Source: Desulfovibrio piger
Lineage (GTDB): Bacteria; Desulfobacterota; Desulfovibrionia; Desulfovibrionales; Desulfovibrionaceae
Direction: 5' to 3'
NCBI RefSeq assembly: GCF_951793255.1
Contig: NZ_OX636706.1
Coordinates: 2,660,001 to 2,724,000, forward strand
Length of the DNA: 64,000 nt
Shown: piece after piece, positions 1-8,811 of the stretch
Layout of the letters: every line of letters starts with the position of its first letter
Numbering within the stretch: the first letter of the stretch is position 1
Notes under the pieces: model-generated
What the model saw: only the letters and a program-made list of their open reading frames with translations
Database searches by the model: none
Told to the model about the DNA's origin: nothing
Program-made: the position numbers and the translations under genes

Positions 1-762
1 AGCCTCTCCTTGCCCCGTTCAAACGAAAAAGAAGCGGCGGCAGCAAACCGCTTGCGCAGCGCACGGTTCTGGCAGGAATCCTCTACAAATGCCGGACAGG
101 ATGCCAATGGGCCATGCTTCCCGCCTGCTATGGATCAAAAAGCACTGTCCACGAGCACTTCCAGCGATGGAACAAAGCTGGCATCATGGCGGAGATTTTT
201 CGCATCCTTCTTGCTGAATATGGGGAAAAGGTCGGCGTCGACGCCCAATGGCAGGCTATGGACGGCACCTTGCTGCAAGCCCCGACGCGCTCTCAAAAAA
301 TCAGCGACTGAGGGCCTTGGACGCAACCCGACGGACAGGGGCCGAAGCGGCGGCAAGATACATCTCCATGTGGATGGTCAGGGTATTCCTCTGGGAGTGA
401 CAGTCACAGGTGCCAATGTTCATGACAGCCGCCTGATAGAAGCGACGCTGAAGAACTCCCGGGAAATGGGCGGCTGGTTTCTGGGGTCTGCCGTACGCCA
501 TCTCTGTCTGGACAAGGGCTATGACTACCCGCGAGTCAGCGAAGAAGTCTATGTAAACGGATTTGAGGAGCATATCCGCAGCCGGGGGGAAGAAGTTCGG
601 GACCGCTGGAGGACTCCTGCCCACCGCTGGGTAGTAGAGCGGACATTCGCCTGGTTGAAGGGTTTTCGGAGCTTGCGTACTCGCTACTGTTGTTACCTCG
701 TCAATTTTATGGGGCTACTTTACCTTGCTTTGGCCTGTATCCTTTGGAGAAAACTGGTATAG
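1..762 (+). mobile_element. IS5-family insertion sequence, partial (left end outside window)
   Basis: The window opens inside an insertion sequence whose two reading frames encode an N-terminal DUF4096-type transposase region and a C-terminal DDE domain, the layout of the IS427 group of IS5. The left inverted repeat is off the window. The right terminal repeat must lie shortly after the stop at 762, but without the left end it cannot be delimited. The element sits about 160 bp upstream of the lapG-like gene. Confidence 0.85.
3..762 (+). pseudogene. IS5-family (IS427-like) transposase in two frames, 5' truncated by window edge
   Basis: Frame 3 (3..311) carries the N-terminal part, with HEHFQRWNKAG and then DAQWQAMDGT, which holds the first catalytic Asp. 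It stops just after an A6 run at about 292-297. Frame 1 then carries GLGRNPTDRGRSG, TGANVHD (second Asp) and VVERTFAWLKG (catalytic Glu region) to 762. Joining them needs a +1 or -2 shift at the A-run. This could be programmed frameshifting, which is reported in this IS group, or an inactivating indel; the sequence alone cannot decide. All three DDE positions are intact. The real N-terminus lies before base 1; the frame-1 stretch from base 10 is probably not translated as such. Confidence 0.8.
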
Positions 763-823
763 CAAGATGTATGCCGGACATCATCTTAACGAGCAAAATA
801 TCTAAAAATACATATAGTAACCG

Positions 824-829
824 TATAAT
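824..829 (+). promoter_or_regulatory. Consensus -10 box between the IS end and lapG-like gene
   Basis: A perfect TATAAT lies 95 bp upstream of the chosen lapG start in a short AT-rich island. The hexamer 17 bp upstream (TCTAAA, 801-806) is a poor -35, so this is only a candidate. It lies just downstream of the insertion sequence, so the promoter may be native or created by the insertion. Confidence 0.35.
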
Positions 830-923
830 TGCAAAGGCTCTACATATCTCGACAAGGATCGTCCCCCGCAGTACAAAAACGCATCCCCGTATTCCCAGAC
901 ATCAGCCTTCCGGCGGTTTTCCC

Positions 924-1634
924 ATGCTTCCTGTGCGCTCCGTTCCCATATCCTGCCCGGCCCGGTCTCCCCTCCGGTCTCCGGTCATACGCCCGCACCG
1001 GATCGCATGCATCTCCGCCTGCCTTGCCGTTTTTCTGGTCTGTCTGTTCGGCATCCTCCCGGCGCAGGCCGCCTCCATCCCCCTGTTCGGGACCGTGGAG
1101 TTCCGGCGCCCTCTCGACAGCCTGCCCGCCTGGGCTGAGGTCCGCCGCATGAACGAGCTGGAGCCCATCTTCGTCAGCGGCAAGGTCTTCACCCGGACCG
1201 CCACCTGGGATTCCTTCAAACAGGGGGCGCAGGGCAAAAGCGGCATGGAACTGCTGCGCTATGTCAACACGTTCTGGAACCGCTTTCCTTACCGTGAGGA
1301 TATCATCAACTGGGGCAAGGCCGACTACTGGGTCTGGCCCAACCTGTTCCTCAAAAAATCTGGCGACTGCGAAGATTACGCCATCGTCAAATATTTCACG
1401 CTCAAAGAGCTGGGCATGGATACGGACAAACTGCGTATCGTTGTCCTGCGCGATACCCTGCGCCGCCTGTCCCATGCCGTTCTGGCCGTCTACATGGACA
1501 AGGACATCGTCATCCTGGACAACATCAGCAATGCCATCCTGCCCCAGGGGCGCCTGCGACATTATGTCCCGCAGTTCTCGTTCAACGAGAAGTCACGCTG
1601 GGCCCACATGCGAGGCAAAAAAACAAACGAGTAG
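924..1634 (+). CDS. lapG: LapG-like periplasmic transglutaminase-like cysteine protease
   Basis: A 236-aa protein of the bacterial transglutaminase-like cysteine proteinase family (DUF920, the LapG fold). LapG clips the N-terminus of large surface adhesins and so releases biofilm cells. The start at 924 gives a basic N-terminus and a hydrophobic signal segment ending in PAQAA; the frame runs open further upstream, but that part reads like IS flank. The catalytic triad is visible: Cys149 in KSGDCEDYA, His184 in RLSHAVLAV and Asp199 in VILDN. Three bases separate it from the next gene, a membrane receptor that likely holds and releases it. No adhesin gene is in the window. Confidence 0.85.
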   Translation: MLPVRSVPISCPARSPLRSPVIRPHRIACISACLAVFLVCLFGILPAQAASIPLFGTVEFRRPLDSLPAWAEVRRMNELEPIFVSGKVFTRTATWDSFKQGAQGKSGMELLRYVNTFWNRFPYREDIINWGKADYWVWPNLFLKKSGDCEDYAIVKYFTLKELGMDTDKLRIVVLRDTLRRLSHAVLAVYMDKDIVILDNISNAILPQGRLRHYVPQFSFNEKSRWAHMRGKKTNE

Positions 1635-1637
1635 CCC

Positions 1638-3719
1638 ATGAACACTCCCGACCCCGACTTCCCTGCCAAGCCGCATCATTTCATGAGCAAACGGCTGGGC
1701 ATCAGCCTCGTGCTTTTCGTACTGGTCCTGCTGCTCTCCTATGCCCTGTGTTCCCTGCAGGTCGACCGGAGCACCCAGGCCATCCTGGCGGACAAAAACC
1801 GCTTCCTCCTGTCCAAGATCGATACCATGCAGATCCGCCTGCAAGACTGGCGGCGGACCATGCTGGAACAGACCAACACGCTGGCCCTTTCGGAGAGCGT
1901 CCGCCTGTTCGCCGCGGACATGGCCGCCCTGCCCTCCGACCTGCTGGACAATAGCTCCCGCACCGCCGCTCCCGGATCCGACAGCGACCAGCTTTCCTTG
2001 CAGGACCAGCGCGAACACATGCAGCAGCTGCTGGCGGACATCGCCTACCAGAACGATCTTGACCGCATCCGCATGTTCCTGCCCGGTGGCCGCAAGATCG
2101 TGGACAGCGCCTCTGACGCTGCCGACAACTACGACGACGATCTTCTCGTCCGGCAGGCCGTCACATCGAGGACGCTTTCCTTTGGCGCCATCCACAAGCA
2201 TGATGACCACTTTGCATTGCAGGCCGGTGCCCCCCTGTTCGAGATCAGCGGCAAGGACAGGCCCCGTGTCGTCGGCTGCCTGCTCCTGTGCTTCCCCATG
2301 GACGCGGCCCTGACGAACATCCTCCAGGACAAGGAAAGCCAGCTCAGGCTGGTGGATCTTTTCCCGGACAGGAGCAGCGTCTTTCTGCTGCGGGAGGACG
2401 CCCTGCAACAGCTCCCCCTCCGTGCAGGCGTGGCCGGCACCCATTCGCTGGACTTCAAAAAGCGTCCTGCCCTGGCCGAAGGGGATGACGTCTATTCCCT
2501 GGCCTTCATTTCCTCGCTGCCCAATACGCTGATGCTGGTGGCCTCCCTGCCCGCCGCGGACATCGACCGGGAGATCCTCCACAAATCCATGCAGATCTAT
2601 GCCGTCGGCCTGCTGACCAGCCTGGGGATCGGCCTGCTGCTGGCCTTCGGGGTCTCCTGCCTGGTGGGGCGGGCCCACCGGGCTTCGGCCGCCTACTTCA
2701 AGGCCCTGTATACGGTCATCCGCGACCAGAAGCAGGTGCTGGACAGCGTCAATGATTCCATGCGCCTGGGGCTGGTCCTGTTCAGTGCCACGGACGGCGT
2801 CCGCATCTTCAACCCCGAATTTGCCAAGATCTGCGGCGGCATCCCGCAGGATGAGCTGGCCGGCAAGTCCCTCAGGGATCTCTTCCCCCAGGAGGACGCC
2901 GACAAATTGCAGGCAGGCATCGAACGCAAGATCAAGGAACCGTCCTTCGACGGCGTGGAGCTGGCCCTGCCCGGTACTGACGGCAAGGAACATCTTTACA
3001 GGGTCTCCCTCTATGTTTTTCTGGACAGGCAGGAGCAGGACCCCGCCAAGGAAGCTCCCCTTCCCGGAAGCGTCGTGGCCATCTTCAAGGATATCACCCG
3101 CTTCCGCCGGCAGGCCCAGAAAACCCAGGAACGCCAGCACCATCTTATGGAAGCCCTGGTGCGCGCCGTGGAATATGTGGACCCCAACCTGGTGGGCCAT
3201 ACCCGGAAGATGCGGCATGTGGCGGAGCTGCTGGCCCGGCATATGGAGCTGGACAATACGGCTGTCCTGACCCTGCGCATGGCTTCCCAGCTTTCGCAGA
3301 TCGGCAAGATCTTCGTACCGCACCACCTGCTGCGCAAAAGCGGCAAGCTCACGCCCGAGGAGCAGCAGGCCGTACTGCAGTCTTCGGAGTATGCCTTCCG
3401 CGTCCTGTACGGGATCAACTTCGGGCTGCCTGTTCCCGAAGCCCTGCACGACATGAACGAAAAATTCGACGGCAGCGGTCCGCGGGCCCTGAAGGGCGAT
3501 CAGATCAATCCCCATGCCCGCCTGCTGGCCGTGGTCAACGCCTTTTGCTCCATGGTCAGCGACCGGGCCTACAGGCAGGGGATGCCCATCGGCCAGGCCC
3601 TGGACATCCTGTCGGCCAGCCCCGCCTTCGATCCCGCCATCGTGCTGGCATTACGGGAGATACCCGCGGAGGACCTGCGCTCCGCCCTGGCCGGGGAAGA
3701 CAGCCCTTCCCGGGCCTAG
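1638..3719 (+). CDS. Membrane sensor with periplasmic domain, PAS and degenerate HD-GYP domain (LapD-like role likely)
   Basis: A 693-aa inner-membrane protein: TM helix at about residues 19-38, a large periplasmic domain to about 310, a second TM at about 315-340, a HAMP/PAS-like region at about 355-500, then an HD-GYP fold from about 510. The metal-binding HD pair is replaced: the usual LHDIGK reads LSQIGK (Ser553-Gln554), and the HHE motif reads MNE before FDGSGP (Asp611). It is therefore probably not a phosphodiesterase but could still bind cyclic di-GMP. Its place directly after lapG suggests it does the job of LapD, sequestering the protease in response to the second messenger. A comparable arrangement is known from Desulfovibrio vulgaris (from memory). 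An alternative start is the ATG at 1683. Confidence 0.8.
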   Translation: MNTPDPDFPAKPHHFMSKRLGISLVLFVLVLLLSYALCSLQVDRSTQAILADKNRFLLSKIDTMQIRLQDWRRTMLEQTNTLALSESVRLFAADMAALPSDLLDNSSRTAAPGSDSDQLSLQDQREHMQQLLADIAYQNDLDRIRMFLPGGRKIVDSASDAADNYDDDLLVRQAVTSRTLSFGAIHKHDDHFALQAGAPLFEISGKDRPRVVGCLLLCFPMDAALTNILQDKESQLRLVDLFPDRSSVFLLREDALQQLPLRAGVAGTHSLDFKKRPALAEGDDVYSLAFISSLPNTLMLVASLPAADIDREILHKSMQIYAVGLLTSLGIGLLLAFGVSCLVGRAHRASAAYFKALYTVIRDQKQVLDSVNDSMRLGLVLFSATDGVRIFNPEFAKICGGIPQDELAGKSLRDLFPQEDADKLQAGIERKIKEPSFDGVELALPGTDGKEHLYRVSLYVFLDRQEQDPAKEAPLPGSVVAIFKDITRFRRQAQKTQERQHHLMEALVRAVEYVDPNLVGHTRKMRHVAELLARHMELDNTAVLTLRMASQLSQIGKIFVPHHLLRKSGKLTPEEQQAVLQSSEYAFRVLYGINFGLPVPEALHDMNEKFDGSGPRALKGDQINPHARLLAVVNAFCSMVSDRAYRQGMPIGQALDILSASPAFDPAIVLALREIPAEDLRSALAGEDSPSRA

Positions 3720-3733
3720 ACTGAAGATCACCC

Positions 3734-3763
3734 AAGGGGACGACGTGAAAACGCCGTCCCCTT
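3734..3763 (+). terminator. Stem-loop after the lapG/HD-GYP pair
   Basis: Perfect 9-bp arms AAGGGGACG (3734-3742) and CGTCCCCTT (3755-3763) with a 12-base loop, 15 bases past the stop. There is no clear T-run after it, so termination may be weak or Rho-assisted. Confidence 0.6.
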
Positions 3764-3814
3764 GTCATACTCTCTGCCGGAAGCGTGCGTATCCTTTTTC
3801 CCGGAAAAATGTTT

Positions 3815-3844
3815 TTGACATCCCCGCAAGAGCTGACGTATTTT
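3815..3844 (+). promoter_or_regulatory. Sigma70-type promoter of the glycogen operon
   Basis: TTGACA at 3815-3820, an 18-bp spacer and TATTTT at 3839-3844. It lies downstream of the preceding stem-loop and implies an untranslated leader of roughly 130 bases before the ATG at 3984. Confidence 0.6.
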
Positions 3845-3983
3845 GAAACCAAATATGAAGCGGCCGTCAGCCCCGGAAAGACGACGCTTTGCCTCCCCTG
3901 CCCTGCACTTTCGCGGATGCAGCGGCCCGCCCCTCTCCACGGTCTCCGCGGATATGTCCATCCTTTCCGGTTGAGGAGGATAC

Positions 3984-6032
3984 ATGAAATTCCAGTTTGA
4001 CCGTCCCGCCTGCCAGAACCTGCGCAAGGCCCTCCGCAAGGAGTGGCTGGAGACCAACGGTCTTGGCGACTATGCCTCCAGCTCGCTGGTATGCTGCAAT
4101 ACGCGCAAATACCACGGCCTGTTCGTCACCGAGCTGGCCCGGCCCGCAGGCCGCCATGTGCTGCTCTCCACCCTTGAGGAATCCCTGCTCATGGCAGGCA
4201 AAGAGTTCTTCTTCTCCTGCCGCAAGCATCCGGGCGTGTACTTCCCGCGCGGGCATGAATACATGCAGGCCGCCTCTGCCGGGCTCTGGCCCTCTTTCCG
4301 CTACCGTTTCGGCGATGTGACGCTGACCCGCGAGCTCATGCTGCTGCCGGGACGGCATGTCCTCCTCATACGCTACAAGGCCAGTATCGCCAGTCCCGAG
4401 CCCCCGCCCCTGCGCCTGCGCATCAAGCCCCTGCTGGCCTGCCGCAACATGCATGCGGTCATCCGCGCCGACAAAGCCATCGACAGCAGCGTCTCCCCGA
4501 CCCTGTACGGGGCATCCGTGCGCCCGGATCCCCAGCTGCCCGAACTTTTTTTGCAGATGGACGGCCCTTCCTCCTGGCAGACGGCCCAGGACTGGTACTA
4601 CAACATCGAGTATCTCGTGGAACAGGAGCGGGGCTTCCCCTTCCAGGAAGACCTGTTCATGCCCGGGATTTTCGAAGTGGATCTTGTTCCCGGCCATGCC
4701 GTCTATCTCACCGTCTCCACGGAGAGCCTGCAAAAGGAACACAGCCGGCATGACTTCGAACGGCTGTGGCAGGAAGAGAGCCAGCGCCGGAGCGACGAAG
4801 AAGCCGAGACGGACAGCCTGCAAAAGCATCTGGCCCGGGAAGGGAAACGTTTCCTCATCGCCACGCCCGGCAGCACGACCGGCCGGATCGACAGCATCGT
4901 GGCCGGGTACCACTGGTTCGGCTCCTGGGGACGCGACACCATGATCGCCCTGCCCGGCCTGACGTTTTTTGCCGGTCGCCAGGATCTGGGCGAACAGATC
5001 CTTGCCAACATGGGCGCCGCCGTGCGTGGCGGCCTCATCCCCAACGTTTTTTCCGCCGACGGCCGTCATGCCTACAACTCCGTGGACGCTTCCCTCTGGT
5101 ATGTCTGGGCCGTGCAGATGCTGCTCCAGGTCGATCCGCAGCGCATGGGCTTTGTGAAAGAGCACTGCTGGCCCACCATCAAGGAGATCCTCCGGGCCTA
5201 TGCCGGGGGGCAGGTCCCGTTCGTCCGTGCCGACGAGGAAGGCTTCCTTGACGTGGGCGACGAACAGACCCAGCTCACCTGGATGGACGCCGTGGTCGAC
5301 GGCAGGCCCGTCACGCCGCGGCACGGCCAGCCGGTGGAGATCAGCGCCCTGTGGTACAATGCCCTGGCCTTTGCCGACCATCTGGCCCGGCGCTTCGACG
5401 AACCTCACTGGCAGGATTCCGTCGACCAGCGGGACCGCATGCGCGCCGTTTTCGTCCACCGGCACTGGATCAAAGATTACCGGGGCGACTATCTGGCCGA
5501 CGTCTGGCGGGATGGCGAGCGGGATTTCCGTGTGCGGCCCAACCAGCTGTTCGCCGTTTCCCTGCCCTTCCCCATCCTCGAAGAAGACAATTACGCCTCC
5601 GTGGTCTCGCGCGTGCGCCAGTGCCTGCTGACCCCCTGCGGGCTGCGCACGCTGGCCCCCAGCGCCAACGAGTACTGCTCCCTTTATGAAGGCGGGCCCG
5701 GAGAGCGTGACAAAGCCTACCATCAGGGCACGGTCTGGCCCTGGCTTCTGGGCGCTTACGGCGATGCCCTGCTGCGGGCTGCCTGGGATGAGGAAGGCGC
5801 CGCGCGCGACCTGCTGCATACCCTGACGCCCCTCTTCGGCAGCCATCTGGGCGGCGCCGGTATCGGGAGCATCTCCGAGATATTCGACGGAGACCCGCCG
5901 CATCTGCCCAACGGCTGCATCGCCCAGGCCTGGAGCGTGGCCGAATGCCTGCGTCTGCTGAACAGGCTGGAAAAGGTGGCTCCCCAGGCCTATGCGCAGT
6001 GGGAAAACGCCCTGCTGCAAGGAGACAGGTAA
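3984..6032 (+). CDS. Glycogen debranching enzyme (amylo-alpha-1,6-glucosidase family)
   Basis: A 682-aa cytoplasmic enzyme that hydrolyses alpha-1,6 branch points. The N-terminal glycogen-debranching domain (about 1-230) shows LETNGLGDYASSSLVCCNTR and KYHGL. The C-terminal (alpha/alpha)6-barrel (about 300-660) shows GYHWFGSWGRDTMIALPGL, NVFSADG and YHQGTVWPWLLG, typical of the short prokaryotic/archaeal GDE type. The start has a strong GAGGAGG site. It is first in a four-gene glucan operon, and its stop codon overlaps the next start by one base. Confidence 0.92.
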   Translation: MKFQFDRPACQNLRKALRKEWLETNGLGDYASSSLVCCNTRKYHGLFVTELARPAGRHVLLSTLEESLLMAGKEFFFSCRKHPGVYFPRGHEYMQAASAGLWPSFRYRFGDVTLTRELMLLPGRHVLLIRYKASIASPEPPPLRLRIKPLLACRNMHAVIRADKAIDSSVSPTLYGASVRPDPQLPELFLQMDGPSSWQTAQDWYYNIEYLVEQERGFPFQEDLFMPGIFEVDLVPGHAVYLTVSTESLQKEHSRHDFERLWQEESQRRSDEEAETDSLQKHLAREGKRFLIATPGSTTGRIDSIVAGYHWFGSWGRDTMIALPGLTFFAGRQDLGEQILANMGAAVRGGLIPNVFSADGRHAYNSVDASLWYVWAVQMLLQVDPQRMGFVKEHCWPTIKEILRAYAGGQVPFVRADEEGFLDVGDEQTQLTWMDAVVDGRPVTPRHGQPVEISALWYNALAFADHLARRFDEPHWQDSVDQRDRMRAVFVHRHWIKDYRGDYLADVWRDGERDFRVRPNQLFAVSLPFPILEEDNYASVVSRVRQCLLTPCGLRTLAPSANEYCSLYEGGPGERDKAYHQGTVWPWLLGAYGDALLRAAWDEEGAARDLLHTLTPLFGSHLGGAGIGSISEIFDGDPPHLPNGCIAQAWSVAECLRLLNRLEKVAPQAYAQWENALLQGDR

Positions 6033-7495
6033 TGCGCGTCCTCATGTTCGGCTGGGAATTTTCCCCCTTCAAGAGCGGCGGGCTGGGCACGGCCTGCCAG
6101 GGCATGGCCACGGCACTGGCCAAGAAAGGCACGGAGATCTTCTTTGTCCTGCCCCGTGCCGAAAGTGACCGCCCTGTCCATCTGCCGGACGGCCTGACCA
6201 TGTTTTCCGCCTCGGGCACCCGGGTCTGCACCCGCAGCGCCCGTCTCCGGCGCGAAGAAGACGTGCGCGAGATATGGCATGACCGCCAGTACACGAAGCT
6301 CGTCCCCGGCTTCCGGGACGAGATCGAAGAGATCTGGCGCGAAAAGCTGCATCTGGAATATATCGACTCGCCGCTGCGCCCCTATCTGAACAGCGGCAGC
6401 TATCTGAAAGAGCACCGGGAGCTCCAGCGTCTGCTTTCCGAAAAACGTCTGGCCGACCCGACCCTGCGGACCGTCTTGCAGCATGAAGGCCCGGAGCGGG
6501 AGCACCTTCTGCGCGAGATCGCAGAGACCCGGGAACAGTGCGAGACCCTGACGCTGCACGGCGGTTACGGCGAAGACCTCATGAGCGAAGTCTACCGTTA
6601 TGCCTGCGCCGCGGCCGTCATCGCCGGACGCCTGGAATTCGACGTCATCCATGTCCATGACTGGATGACCTATCCGGCGGGGATGCTGGTCAAGCAGCTG
6701 ACGGGCAAACCGCTGGTGGCCCATATCCATGCCCTGGAGCATGACCGCAGCGGCGACAACCTCAACCAGACCGTGGCCGACATCGAAAAGGCAGGCATGG
6801 AGGCCGCCGACCGCGTCGTGGCCGTGAGCCACTACACCAAGCAGAAAGTCATGGCGCAGTACGGCATCCCCGAGGACAAGATCTCCGTGGTCCACAACGC
6901 CGTCTCCCGCAATGACATCCACAAGAGCGTGGTCATCCCCGAACGCTGCCGTCATGAGAAGCGGGTCCTGTTCATGGGCCGCGTCACCTACCAGAAAGGC
7001 CCCGACTATTTTGTCGAAGCCGCCAAGCTGGTACTGGACCGTCTGCCCCACACGCGTTTCATCATGGCCGGCAGCGGCGACATGCTGCCCAACATGGTGC
7101 GCCGTGTGGCCCACCTGCGCATCGGGGACCGATTCCATTTCACGGGCTTTTTGCGCAACGGCGAAGTGGACCGCATGTACGCCATGAGCGACCTTTACGT
7201 CATGCCCAGCGTTTCCGAGCCCTTCGGCATCGCGCCGCTGGAAGCCATGGCCTACGACGTCCCCGTCCTCATCTCGCGCCAGTCCGGCGTGGCGGAAGTG
7301 GTACGCAACGCCATCAAGGCCGACTTCTGGGATGTGCGGGAAATGGCCAACAAGATCTGCGCCCTGCTGGCCTATCCCCTGCTGGCCGCCGAGGAAGTCC
7401 GCAATTGCCGTGAAGAACTGAAGAACATCCGCTGGGAGAATGCCGCCACCAAGCTGCGCGCCATCTACGACCAGCTTGTTGCGGGGAGGAGATAG
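6032..7495 (+). CDS. Glycosyltransferase of the GT4/GT5 type, putative glycogen/alpha-glucan synthase
   Basis: A 487-aa GT-B enzyme. The N-terminus reads MRVLMFGWEFSPFKSGGLG, the starch/glycogen-synthase nucleotide-sugar motif. The C-terminal domain has VLFMGRVTYQKGPD and the donor-site SVSEPFGIAPLEAMA with the E-x7-E pattern. The start follows GGAGACAG and overlaps the previous TAA. Between the debranching enzyme and a GH57 enzyme it most likely elongates alpha-1,4-glucan. Whether the donor is ADP- or UDP-glucose cannot be read from the sequence. It is a second, bacterial-type synthase beside the GT3 synthase downstream. Confidence 0.85.
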   Translation: MRVLMFGWEFSPFKSGGLGTACQGMATALAKKGTEIFFVLPRAESDRPVHLPDGLTMFSASGTRVCTRSARLRREEDVREIWHDRQYTKLVPGFRDEIEEIWREKLHLEYIDSPLRPYLNSGSYLKEHRELQRLLSEKRLADPTLRTVLQHEGPEREHLLREIAETREQCETLTLHGGYGEDLMSEVYRYACAAAVIAGRLEFDVIHVHDWMTYPAGMLVKQLTGKPLVAHIHALEHDRSGDNLNQTVADIEKAGMEAADRVVAVSHYTKQKVMAQYGIPEDKISVVHNAVSRNDIHKSVVIPERCRHEKRVLFMGRVTYQKGPDYFVEAAKLVLDRLPHTRFIMAGSGDMLPNMVRRVAHLRIGDRFHFTGFLRNGEVDRMYAMSDLYVMPSVSEPFGIAPLEAMAYDVPVLISRQSGVAEVVRNAIKADFWDVREMANKICALLAYPLLAAEEVRNCREELKNIRWENAATKLRAIYDQLVAGRR

Positions 7496-7496
7496 C

Positions 7497-8708
7497 ATGT
7501 CCGCCATCTGTTTCTATTTTCAGGTACACCAGCCGTACCGTCTGCGCCACTACACCTTCTTCGATATCGGCGCCAATTCCTGGTACGAGGACGAGAACGC
7601 CAACTGCGGCATCCTCCTCAAGGTGGCGCGCAAATGCTATCTGCCCATGAACGCCCTGCTGCTCAAGCTCATCCGGCGCCATGAGGGGCAGTTCAAGGTG
7701 AGTTTCTCCATCTCCGGTACGGCCCTGGACCAGTTCGAGACCTACGCCCCGGAAGTCATCCAGAGCTACCGGGAGCTGGTGGCCACCGGCTGCGTGGAGC
7801 TGCTTTCCGAGACCTACAACCACTCGCTGGCCTTCCTCTACTCGCCTGACGAGTTCCGGGAGCAGGTCCGCCTGCACGATGACCGCATCGAAGAGCTGTT
7901 CGGAGTGCGGCCCACCTCGTTCCGCAATACCGAGCTCATCTACAACAACGCCCTGGCCCGTACCGTGGAGGAAATGGGCTACAAGGCCATCCTGGCGGAA
8001 GGCGCCGACCATGTGCTGGGCTGGCGCAGCCCCAACTTCGTCTACAGGCCTTCGGGGTGCGACTCCCTGCGCCTGCTGCTCAAGAACTACCGCCTTTCCG
8101 ACGACATCGCCTTCCGCTTCTCCAACCACGAATGGCCGGAATTCCCGCTGACGGCGGAAAAATTCGCCAGCTGGGCCCAGGCCTCCGGGGCCGCAGGGGA
8201 CATCATCAACCTGTTCATGGACTACGAGACCTTTGGCGAACACCAGTGGGAATCCACGGGCATCTTCCAGTTCATGGAGGCCCTGCCGGACGTCCTGCTT
8301 TCCCTGCCGGGCTTCAGTTTCGTGACGCCCACCGAAGCGGCGGCCATGTTCCAGCCCGTGGCCAGTCTCGACGTGCACAATTTCATGTCCTGGGCCGACG
8401 CCGAGCGCGACCTGACCGCCTGGCTGGGCAATGACATGCAGCAGGATGCCATCACGGCTGTCTACCGTCTGGAAGAAAAGGTGAAGGCCGGCGGCAACGA
8501 AGATCTGCTGCGCACCTGGCGACGCCTGCAGACATCCGACCATTTTTACTATATGTGCACCAAGTGGTTCGCCGACGGCGACGTGCACAGCTATTTCAAT
8601 CCGTACGGCACCCCCTATGATGCCTACATCAACTACATGAACGTACTGGCCGACTTCGGCCTGACCCTGGATGCCCCCCTGCCCGCTGCCGGAGCGTCCC
8701 GCAGTTAG
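7497..8708 (+). CDS. Glycoside hydrolase family 57 (alpha-amylase/4-alpha-glucanotransferase type)
   Basis: A 403-aa GH57 enzyme that cleaves or transfers alpha-1,4-glucan chains. Conserved regions visible: HQPYRLR (region 1), SETYNHS, SFRNTELIYN with the probable nucleophile Glu146, and MDYETFGEH with the probable acid/base Asp242. The start follows GGGGAGGAG, one base after the previous stop. No separate branching enzyme is in the operon, so a branching or disproportionating role for this GH57 protein is possible but unproven. The length suits the short GH57 amylase subgroup. Confidence 0.88.
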   Translation: MSAICFYFQVHQPYRLRHYTFFDIGANSWYEDENANCGILLKVARKCYLPMNALLLKLIRRHEGQFKVSFSISGTALDQFETYAPEVIQSYRELVATGCVELLSETYNHSLAFLYSPDEFREQVRLHDDRIEELFGVRPTSFRNTELIYNNALARTVEEMGYKAILAEGADHVLGWRSPNFVYRPSGCDSLRLLLKNYRLSDDIAFRFSNHEWPEFPLTAEKFASWAQASGAAGDIINLFMDYETFGEHQWESTGIFQFMEALPDVLLSLPGFSFVTPTEAAAMFQPVASLDVHNFMSWADAERDLTAWLGNDMQQDAITAVYRLEEKVKAGGNEDLLRTWRRLQTSDHFYYMCTKWFADGDVHSYFNPYGTPYDAYINYMNVLADFGLTLDAPLPAAGASRS

Positions 8709-8811
8709 CGCACTCCCGGCACGGCCTGCCTGGCGGATCATGCCCTGCGCGAAGGCATGGCCCGGACAGACCTCTCCGGGGGCTTTCATGAATGCAAGGA
8801 GATCCGTCTCA

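Noticed and set aside
690-923. N-terminal extension of the lapG-like frame
   Set aside because: It starts inside the transposase 3' end and puts about 78 unrelated residues before a good signal peptide; the start at 924 fits secretion.
1593-3515. Minus-strand open frame opposite the HD-GYP gene
   Set aside because: Antisense shadow with low-complexity composition; plus strand carries TM, PAS and HD-GYP features.
3867-6020. Minus-strand open frame of 717 codons opposite the debranching enzyme
   Set aside because: Antisense shadow; no ribosome site and no recognisable domain.
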